DNA of 45,864 bases, from NCBI GenBank assembly GCA_002633005.1, contig NMRA01001037.1, positions 19,789-65,652 on the forward strand, written 5' to 3'. Source of the stretch: Phoronis australis. Lineage: Eukaryota; Phoronida; Phoronidae. The notes beneath the pieces are model-generated. The model searched no databases. It was given only the letters and a program-made list of their open reading frames with translations, and was not told the origin of the DNA. Positions 31,971 to 42,000 of the stretch are shown piece by piece. Position 1 is the stretch's first letter. Every line of letters begins with the position of its first letter. A program made the translations under genes and the position numbers.

Positions 31971-32101
31971 ATAGCGAATGATGGTACTGTCTACTATTTC
32001 TTGCCTAGTTACATGTATTTTCTGGCCGTGTTGTTTTACAAAATGGTCTTGAATGGAAAATAACTGGACAAGAAATAATAAACAATACCATCATTCGCTA
32101 T
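31971..32101. mobile_element. Hairpin MITE, about 40-bp terminal inverted repeats
   Basis: The left arm (ATAGCGAATGATGGTACTGT from 31971) matches the reverse complement of the right arm (ATAGCGAATGATGGTATTGT ending at 32101). The match continues over CTACTATTTCTTG versus TTATTATTTCTTG. The loop is about 50 bases. No coding content. Confidence 0.8.
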
Positions 32102-32400
32102 GTTCAAAATGACACATTTCGGCTAAAGATTTTGGAATCCAATCACGAAAAACATGTGCTGAATAAGCAGCTCACAGGTGTGTAACGTACACTGGCTCTG
32201 TTTCGATAGGGTTGCACTGAGGCTTCCTACCGTGTGTTGCATTCGCACTCTCTGCTTGTATGCCCCTCTTCCCGCGGTCACGTGTATTTCACTGTTTATT
32301 TCGCTATGTGTACGGCCTAAGTTCATTCAACCCATTCTCTCACGATGTGATAAGCAGTCACGAAATATAGCTATTTATATTTATAATTTGTTCGTTTGTT

Positions 32401-32595
32401 ATGTCTCCCGGTGTTTTACTTCTTACCTGCGCACCTGAAGAAAGCAGACTGTTCCGAATTTATGAGCGTACCAGTATCAAGCTTGCAAACAAAAAGTCGA
32501 GTCGTGTTTTTAACGAAGTTTGTGTAGAGGAAGGGCTGCTACCGAACTATACCGACTTTTTCGAAAAGAAAATTCACCCGAGACTAGCATACTAG
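32401..32595 (+). CDS. 64-codon frame, possibly the N-terminal part of a retroelement protein
   Basis: ATG at 32401. The segment FRIYERTSIKLANKKSSRVF followed by NEVCVEEGLLPNYTDFF resembles the short helical lead-in before the reverse transcriptase of several GIY-YIG/Penelope-like or related invertebrate retroelements (pattern: basic helix, then GL.P.....F). The domain itself is absent downstream. The similarity is by memory of the pattern, so low confidence. Confidence 0.25.
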   Translation: MSPGVLLLTCAPEESRLFRIYERTSIKLANKKSSRVFNEVCVEEGLLPNYTDFFEKKIHPRLAY

Positions 32596-34059
32596 AATTA
32601 GGTGTGATTTTTACTCATTTTCTGGGAACTCTTGGCATTCCAAACCTTGATTACCCTTGTACCCATATGTGCAGCTTCAAGAAAACATGATACCGAAATG
32701 TTGATTGAAATTGATTTTGGGCTGGCTTTCCTTCACATGGTGAAAGCAGGTCTCAAAATGAGAGCCACCTAAAAGTTAGTTTTTTGGCCTGAGGTTTTAT
32801 CCACTGTAATTAAGGATACTCTTACCGTTTTATTTCTGGTCGTACCAACAAAAGGGCTGGTGCAATTGAATGCTACTGAATTTCAAAATTCTATAGAATT
32901 GTTGGAGACATTACGAATGCAATACGCAAGGTCTGCTATTTACAAAATGTTCTACATTTGTGATATCTTCTGAGTGATACAAGTTTTACGTTCTTAACCT
33001 GTGAAACTCGAGGAAATGATATCTTTAAATTATCACTTATTTTTCATCATAGTTTAGGATTGTAAAAAGTTTTATTAAAAATTTTCCAGCTTGGGACAGT
33101 GAAAATTTAAATATTTCCTCTGCCTCGATGTTTGACGCATGGAGACTCGTAGAAGAATTGCATCGGTTGTTGCATTCAACATTTTTTAAAAAGACTAGTC
33201 TATTACCAGACTAAAACTTCAGGATCAAGAAAATTCAATTTTTACGTTCTTTTCAGTGCTTCAAAATTTAGAAACTGTCCCAGATTGGAGAATTTTTACG
33301 CAACTGAGTGTTAAAACCACTGTTGTCAGTAATGACTCTTCTCTTCCTGGTAGCGAGTATATTACTTATTCCAAAGTACGTACATGACATTGACAGTCAA
33401 TTGTTTTTTCATGAACACTTAGAGAGCTCAAAGCAAGGACAAATTGAGTGCCCAAGCTGTGAGTTAATGTGAATGAGTAAAGTAATTGTGACCTTGTAGT
33501 TAATTGATCATCCTTGGTTTTTCTTTCTTTAGGTTTGGATTTTTGTGACCTTCGCTGCCTGTCATTGACCATCGCCGCATATCATCGACCATCAGCCAAT
33601 CGATTGCATGCATTAATGAACGTCACATCTACGCTTGGACTAGTGGCATAGTTGACTACATCAAGGGGTGGCACCTGCCTGCATAGCACAGATGAACTGA
33701 AGTTCAGGGAGTTCTTTTACACCTGCAGTGTTAACCATACTCAGAAGGGTTCACAAAAATATCAACGGAATGCCAACCGCGAAAATTTACAAATCTTAAA
33801 CGTTCACATTTTGCGTAATGACCACATTTAATTGCAAAAGTTCCATTAGACTTTTCAGTTTCCTTGTTTCCAAAAAATTTTAGCTCGAAAAAATACGCAT
33901 TTTGTTTACCTTTTGGGCAACTAGTGATTTCATGTAAATCCATTTCACGGTTCACGAAAACCATCAGAAGTAGTTTGGCAGATGGGCGAGGAATTCTTGG
34001 TCATAACCGCTAATTCTGTCATCATGTTGGGGAATTCCAGATCGTTCTGGTTGATCACT

Positions 34060-35640
34060 GTGCTGTGTACTGTGCAGTCCGCATATCAATTGTCCATGTA
34101 TCAGCGAATGTCCATACATCCAAGATTGCCGTCTAATCTCTGAGTATCGACTGTTCGTGCGTTGATGCCTCGGGTCAACTGGTCGCACGTCAACCGTCCA
34201 CTTCCCGAGGAATATCCACACATTGAAGATCGCCATCTGCTGTCTACATATCGAACATTCACGTATCAAAGGAGCATCCAGATAACGAGGATTGGCATCT
34301 TCTGTCCACAAACTGATTGTTCACGCATCATTGTCTGCCATCGGCTGTTCACATATCGATTGTCCACTCATTGAGTAGCATTCCTGCATCAGGGATTGTC
34401 ATCTGCTGTCTGCATGTCAACCATTCACACATAGAGGAACGTCCACATATTCAGGATTGCCATCGACTGTTCGCGTATCGGCTACCCACACATTGTGGAA
34501 CTTCCATGCATTCGAGGATTGCCCTCTACTGTCCGTATGTTGACGATCCACATATCGAGAAATGTTCATGTATTGAGGATCGCCGTCTTCTGTACACTTG
34601 TCAACCATCCACACATCGAGAAATGTCCACTCATTGAGGATGACCTTCTACTGTCTACAAACCACCTGTTCACGCAACAATGTCTGCCATCAGCCATCAG
34701 CATTTTAATCTTCTTCACATCAAGGAATGTTCACACATCTAGGATCTTCATCTCCCATCCTCCTGCTGACCATGTTTCCGTTGATGCTTGCCCTTGATCG
34801 TATGCATATTGACTGTCCCCCCACTGGGACAGTCAATATGCATATGGTCAATGGACTGTACGTATAATGACTGTCCCGGTGGGGGGACAGTCAGTATACA
34901 TACGGTGGATGGCAGGCATCAGTGGACACATGATCGGTAAGTGGATGGTAGTTGACGATTCCAGCTGTGTGAATGTTCCATGATGTGTGGAAGGTTGTTA
35001 TGCGGATGGCTGATAGTAGATGTTGTTGTGGGAACAGTTGTTTTGTGGCCAGTAGATGGTGAACCTTGATGAGTGGATGTTTATCGGTGTGAGGGTGGTT
35101 GATATGTGTACGGAAGATGTTGATCCTCGATGCATGGACATTTCTCGGTATGGGGAAGGTTGACATATAGATAGTAGATGTTAATGCTTGAGTGAATGGA
35201 TGTTCCACGATATGTGGGCTGTAGATATGCGAACAGTTGAAGGTAATCTTGGATATGGGATGTTCCTCTATGCGTTGATGGTTGACATGCCTACAGCAGA
35301 TGACAATCCTTGATGTTAGGATGTTTCTTGGTGTTTGGGAGATCGTAATGCGAACAGTTGATGACAGACCTTGATGTGCAAACAGTCAGTTTGTGGACTG
35401 AAGATGACGACCCTCGATGTGTGGATGCAGGCCTTGATATGCGAATGATCGGTATGTAGGTGTTAGATGGTGAATCTTCATGCATGGATGTTCCTCGATG
35501 TGTGAACGGTTGACATGCGAACAGTTGATATCAGGTGTTGATGTGCGAACAGTCTTTATTTGGAGATTAGATGGAAGGCTTTGATGTATGGACATTCTTT
35601 GATGCCTGCACAGTTGATATAGGGATTCCATAATACACTG
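34060..35640. repeat. Large imperfect inverted repeat (about 0.78-kb arms) built of degenerate 60-70-bp units
   Basis: Left arm about 34060-34844 and right arm about 34860-35640 are reverse complements around a centre near 34852. Near the centre, the plus frame 34495-34797 and the minus frame 34891-35208 give about 100-residue translations that align with almost no gap, for example PRNVHASRI versus SRNVHVLRI and DHVSTDAC versus DHVSVDAC. Each arm repeats a roughly 22-codon pattern of the type HIEK.P.IED..LL. I do not think the peptides are made; the alignment mainly shows that the arms have few indels. Confidence 0.85.
34801..34844. repeat. Perfect 19-bp stem hairpin inside the large palindrome
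   Basis: TATGCATATTGACTGTCCC (34801-34819) and its exact reverse complement (34826-34844) enclose a six-base loop CCCACT. A mirror hairpin with stem TGACTGTCCC/GGGACAGTCA (34868-34877 and 34884-34893, loop GGTGGG) lies on the other side of the centre. Confidence 0.95.
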
Positions 35641-36373
35641 CAAAGGGATCAGATGAATTGATCGAGAATTCACCAATAAGATGGCCGAATTAGCTCTAAG
35701 TGAACAGGACTTCCTGCTGAGTCAGTTTTATTACTTCTGCTGGGTACCTCACAAACTGTAAATATGTTTAACATCCATGTATCGAGGAATATCTAAAGTA
35801 TTGTTTGTGCATTGATGGTCGTGCACCATGGTTGTTTGAAAAAATGATGAGGTCACAGGCAAATTGACAGTTCGGTTAAATAACCATCCCCGATTCTCTC
35901 AATAATTCTGTTTTGGCGTAGATGCACGGCTTAACTGAAGGGTATTGGTCTCGTAGTAAATTGGTGATTATTACTGATGTTCTTTTCAGCATGATGCCAT
36001 GTTGTAGTGTCGTCTGCTTACCAACCGTGTTACCTGAATCACCATCTGCAGATCTTCACCTATACTGATGCAAGTGTTAGTGAGTTTCAAGATCCTGAGC
36101 TGTGTTTTGACAATGTTTTTGTATAAAAAATAACTGACAGTGTTCAGGGAAACCAATCCCTAGTTTCAGCCATTTACTCTAGTAAAGAGGATGACGGGAT
36201 TGCGGAATGCTATATCTACCATCAACAACCTGACTTCCAGCATCAGCGCCTATGATTGACAGCTATCGATGGGCAAGGTAATACGAAAGTGTGAGGGCAT
36301 GACTAGGATGTGTGCTGAGGTATGAATGTGATGATGACGACGACAACGGTGTATGTGAATGTGTGCATAATGA
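35641..36373. other. Unassigned sequence between palindrome and repeat copy 3
   Basis: No exon, repeat match or RNA gene seen. Confidence 0.4.
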
Positions 36374-36905
36374 CATTATGGCGTTCTCCCGTTCAGTGAA
36401 TTTACTAGATGCAGAGGATTGAGCGTGTGCTAACATCTAACTCATCTGTCAACTGCCGAGCAGTCTTTCGTCTGGTATGACATTAGGCAGACCAATTATC
36501 TACCAGGATTATTACAGACCACGTGTGAACACAGTCAAACCCAGAGCGAATTGGTTCGTTCGGTAAGAATAGATTGTCATAACTGCGGTTGTACTTGGGC
36601 GATTTCGGAGATTCGAAAACTAAACATGATCAGCATTTGACAAGGAATTCAGAAATGCTATTGGTCTATGTTCAAATATTTATTACGTAACTTTGGTTTG
36701 GTTTTAACAGCACAGCCCAGTCAGGCAAGATACGATCTTATTGGAGATTAGATCAATTATCGAGCAAAAGAAAGCTGGCCCCCAAACCATGAATGCCAGA
36801 ATGGAGTTAATCAGTGGTCTTAGACTTGGCAACAGGGGTCAACTTCCCAACCTGTTGTTGAGTTATAGAATCGAACAAGTTAGGATCAACCGGAAAACGC
36901 CGTAA
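36374..36905 (-). repeat. Dispersed repeat, copy 3
   Basis: It aligns with 19814-20350 in order and orientation (GTGAATTTAC, GCCAATTATCTACCAGG-like, TTACAGACCACGTGTGAACA, CCATGAATGCCAGAATGGAG). On the minus strand the frame INSILAFMVWGPAFFCSIID is kept, while the upstream frame has stops. Confidence 0.7.
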
Positions 36906-36929
36906 TAAGTTGTTGTGCATGAGACTGGA

Positions 36930-39050
36930 GAACATGGAGATGTTGAGCAGTAGAGTGAACTATGAGGAGAACGTCACTTGGGTGTCCCTGTTTTAGTAAG
37001 GACCATTGAAATAACATGGAGTTTTGGGACTTGTTAACCGGATAAAGTCCTCTCCGTAAATAGGATAAAACTTAACTGTCAACTTTTTCAGGACAGAATG
37101 TCAATCAAGTTAAGCGGGTAAAATCTTCCCCCATGAAAAGAGTAAACTTTAGTTGAGTTTTCTCAACAGAGGACATAATTTGAGTTGAGATTATCATCAT
37201 TGCTACTGAACTGAAGAAACAGCGGAGCATTAAATTCAGACTTGTCAGCTGGGTTAAGTCTTGCCTGGAGGGTTGATGACAATTTGTTAAGTGTCAGAGG
37301 TTAATGAACCCGTAAGATGTGACGAATTAATGGTGAAATGGTACGAGACTGACTACAAAATGCTGCGACTAAATTGAAACGGTTGAGTGATGAAGCTAAA
37401 TGCGAAAATATATGAACCCAAAACATGCGAAAGTTAATGAACCAATGAAGTGCGAGTTAATGACAAAAACCTGCAAACGGTGTAAGTCAAACGAAACTTT
37501 GAAATATGAAAAAATGATGTACTTACGAAATTGGAGACTTCAATGAATGTGTAAAATATCACAAGGCCAAGAGGGCGTGACGAATCAAAATGAGCTTGTA
37601 AAATGAGAAGGTGACATATAAAGACACCCGCAATTGAAAAAGCATGAACCGGTAAAATGTTGAGTATGGTGAATAAAATGGAAGAAATAATTGAATCCAC
37701 GGAATGTGAGAATTTATGAATGAATGAAATGTGACACAAAGAAATCTGTGGTTGTCCAAATTAAACACAACCGTTAAATCCATAAAATGCTATGACAAAC
37801 TGGAACCGTTGAGTGCGATGAAACGATGAAAAAAAATGTGCAAAACAAACCTTCGAGGAAATACCGGGGTATATTCAGACACCCTAACTAGGTAAAGTCT
37901 GGACTGTTGAATGATAAAAGGTGAATTCTTTGCCATCAATATGGGGAATTTTTCTGTTAAAATCATGTTTGGAGGAGATGAAAGCAAAGATGGGCTGGTG
38001 AAAATTCTCTAAATGCATCTTGTTAATGAATTTGTAAAACTTGAAAAATTAAAGGTGAAATTGTAAGAAACTATCACATCCATGAAATGCTACGGTAATT
38101 GAAATCGTTGAGTGATGAAACTAAATGCGAAAAATAAATGTACCCCAAAAATGTGAAAATTAAGTAAAATTCGAGTTAATGACATAGCATATATCAAACG
38201 AAACTATAAAATGTAAAAAATAATGGACTAATGTCACAAACCTTATCAGGAATTGATTGTTATGACTGAGAAGTAATATATTGTGTGTTGCATTTGTGAG
38301 AAAAGTAACTTGTGACTCTTTGTTGAATTGGGCCAAACACCTTTAAATAACATGCTGGTGGAACAAAAATAGGGATTTGGCCACTGCTTGTCAGAGTGAT
38401 GTAATACCCCTAAGGAATGCAGTAAAATTTGAATGGGCAAGATATAGTGAATCGAATGGAACATTATGCATCAAAAATTTAATGGAGTTTTGTGAAATGC
38501 GATAATTGAATGTGTCTGTACAGTGTAATTAAATAAACAAAGAAATGAATGACCTGAATTCATAAAATTGGGGGAAATAAACAAACGGCAATCTCATTGA
38601 TAAACAAACATTTCAAGTGGTAAAGAATCCATGAAATGCGGCAACTAACTGGGGTCTTGAAATACAAGATGTGGACGAAACTGAAATTCCATCAATTAAT
38701 GAATTTTCAAATGCAGTAATAAATTAAGCCCTGTGTAAAATGCAACTATCAAAGGAATGCATTTAATGATGAACCATTAAAAGGTGATAAATTATGGGTT
38801 TGTGAAAAGAAATCGCAGAGCACGGAACTAATTAACGATCCCGAAAAATATCACAAACATAAAGCTGTTGTAGCATAATGACAGAACTCATAAAATGAAC
38901 TATCTCAATAGTGTGAGGAAGCAAAATTCTAACTACAAGTGAATCTATGAAATGTAAAAAAACAATGGACTCGTGAAATATGAAATACAAGTAAAACGCG
39001 AGGGTAACCGTGAATAATGAGGTAAACCAAAGTCCCTACGTTGTACTACC
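36930..39050. repeat. Degenerate satellite-like sequence
   Basis: AT-rich sequence made of short words such as AAATG.GA..AATGAA and larger recurring segments. For example, TGCT.CG..TAATTGAAA.CGTTGAGTGATGAA occurs near 37365 and 38090, with a related copy near 37785. It merges into the ordered array that follows and looks like an older part of the same satellite. No genes; minus-strand open frames reflect the biased composition. Confidence 0.7.
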
Positions 39051-42000
39051 GGTAGTTCAAGAAACATGACAAGTATAAAAGGTAAATGGAGATCTTGTCA
39101 CAAATTGTGGAAATTGAATGAGCCCATAAAAAGACTTTAAATGCAGGTCATAGTATCATGTAGCCTGAGCATCACAAAGGGTGTACTTTACTTGTGTACA
39201 CTATTGGTTATCAGGGTGGTCTTAACACTCCAAGAGTATGAAAGGAAATTTAAATGATAGAATGAATCATGGAGTGAAGATATAGTGCATCAATGTCGTC
39301 GCATTCCACGAAGTACGACAATTGAATGAGTCTGTAGAGTGTCATGAAATGAACAGAGAAATAAATAACCTGTGAAATTTCAGAAATAAGGAAGTGGAAC
39401 TTGGTGAACTAATGAATCCCTAATCTGCCATGATAAAGAACCCACGATAGGCAAACAAATCAATGGGGTCCTGAAGTACCGGCAAGTGAATGAAATATAG
39501 GGAAAGTCTTTGAATTCATGAATCTTCAAAATTTGTTGAATGAACAAATCTATGAGCAGTAATCGAATAATCTCTGCATGGAATGGAACTATAAAGGGAA
39601 TAAATTTATTTAACTGGATGTCGTGAAGTGTAATGAAATGACAATCCATTAAAAGGGAAGAAATTGTTAGTTGTGTGTAAAGCCACGAATTAAGCATTCA
39701 TGCAACAGTACAACAATATCTCGTGAATTTATGATTCTTCAAAATATCACAAATCAACAATGAAATGGTACAGTAAAATAAACAAAGGCTTAGTACAAAA
39801 TGCAGAATCCCGAGTTAATGTGAGATTGCCGTAATCAAAAGTCCTAGTCAAATGTGTCATGCCAATGCTAAATATGTCTGGAATTAAAAATAGGGACGTC
39901 TGATTGAACCCATCAAATGCATTGACTTTTTGAATCCTGAAAATTTCCATAATGAACAATTTCGAGAAAGGTAACTAATGTTACATAGAAAGTAAATTGA
40001 AAGTACATTAAATAAACAAGTGAAAAAAGGAAGGTAGGGATGGTGAATGAGCTGAGGCCAACAAATTGAATAGCTAGCTGACTTTAAATTCAGCCCAAGG
40101 GAACAAGTTGATCAAAAATGGCTATCAAAGCCTTCTTTACATCAGTATTTTTCAAAGTAACTGACAGACACAGCTCTGGCTAAAACAAAAGTTTGTTCAC
40201 CATCCTGAGGCTTAAGGGCAATGCAGCGTTTTTTCAATATTTAACATTCACTTTTTGCATTCTGCTTGAAGAATTCATCTGTTAGCATTTGATTCGGTTT
40301 ACAGTTATTTTATGCTGCATCAAGTGGTGGTTCCTTTTTTCACAAACTGTAAAATTATAGAATTGTTATTACGTACTATTATCGTGTTAATAGTCAAACG
40401 TGTCGCGCTGATGTTAAAGGTTAATGGAATTAAAAACAGGGACAACTGATTGAACCCATCAAATACACTGAATTACTGAATTCTGAAAACTTCCAGAATG
40501 AAGGATTTCATGAACAGTAACAAATTAATACTGCTGTTGTACTAGTTTAAGAAACATGACAAGTATAAAAGGTAAAAGGAGATCATGCCACAAATTGTGA
40601 AAATTGAATGAGCCCATAAAAAAGACTTTAAATGCAGCTCATAGTATCATGTAGCCTGAGCATCACAAAGGGTGTACTTGACTTGTGTACACTATTGGTT
40701 ATCAGGATGCTCTGAACATCCCTGAGAATGAACGGAAATTTAAATGGTAGAATGAATCATGGAGTGAAGAAACAGTGCATTCAGTGTCCTCGCATTCCAC
40801 GAACTATGACAACTGAATGAGTCTGTAGAGTGTCATAAAATGAACAGAGAAATAAATAACCTGTGAAATTTCAAAACTAACGAAGTTTGGTAAAGAACCC
40901 ATGATGTGCAAAAAATCAATGGTGTACAGGCAAGAGAATGATATTGTGAAATCTATTAGAATTTATGAATCTTCACGATGTGTTGAATGAACTAATTTAT
41001 GAGCAGTAATCGAATAATCTCTGTGTGGAATGGAACTATAAACGGAATATATTTATTTAACTGGATATCGTGAAGTGTGATGAAATGACAATCCATTAAA
41101 AGGGAAGAAATTGTTAGTTGTGTGTAAGGCCACGAATTAAGCATTCATGCAACAGTACAACAATATCTGGTGAAATGATGATTCTTCAAAATATCACAAA
41201 TCAACAATGAAATGGTACAGTAAAATAAACAAAGGCTTAGTACAAAATGCAAAATCCCGAGTTAATGTGAGATTACGGTAATCAAAAGTCCCAGTCAAAT
41301 GTGCCATGCCAATGCTAAAGATGTCTGGAATGAAAAATAGGGACGTCTGATTGAACCCATCAAATACATTGACTTTTTGAATCCTGAAAATTTCCAGAAT
41401 GAACAATTTCGAGAAAGGTAACGAATGTTACATAGAAAGTAAATTGAAAGTACATTAAATAAACAAGTGAAAAAAGGAAGGTAGGGATGGTGAATGAGCT
41501 GAGGCCAACAAATTGAATAGCTAGCTGACTTTAAATTCAGCCCAAGGGAACAAGTTGATCAAACATGGCTATCAAAGCCTTCTTTACATCAGTATTTTTC
41601 AAAGTAACTGACAGACACAGCTCTGGCTAAAACTAAAGTGTGTTCACCATCCTGAGGCTTAAGGGCAATGCAGCATTTTTTCAATATTTAACATTCACTT
41701 TTTGCATTCTGCTTGAAGAAGTCATCTGTTAGCATTTGATTCGGTTTACAGTTATTTTATGCTGCATCAAGTGGTGGTTCCTTTTTTCACAAACTGTAAA
41801 ATTATAGAATTGTTATTACGTACTATTATCATGTTAATAGTCAAACGTGTCGCGCTGATGTTAAAGGTTAATGGAATAAAAAACAGGGACAACTGATTGA
41901 ACCCTTCAAATGCACTAAATTACTGAATACTAAAAACTTCCAGAATGAAGGATTTCATGAACAGTAACAAATTAATACTGCTGTTTTACTAGTTCAAGAA

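Larger units (their letters stand above)
30215..34059. other. Mostly unassigned intergenic sequence
   Basis: No confident gene. An N lies at 31404. A 131-bp hairpin MITE is at 31971-32101 and a 64-codon frame of interest at 32401-32595. Open frames at 30449-30863 cover a TACTAC/GCTACT-rich stretch and are not convincing. Confidence 0.5.

Noticed and set aside
34162-35676. Several 60-106-codon frames in the palindrome as a gene family
   Set aside because: They start and stop at random within degenerate repeats and their similarity follows from the inverted repeat. No recognised domain.
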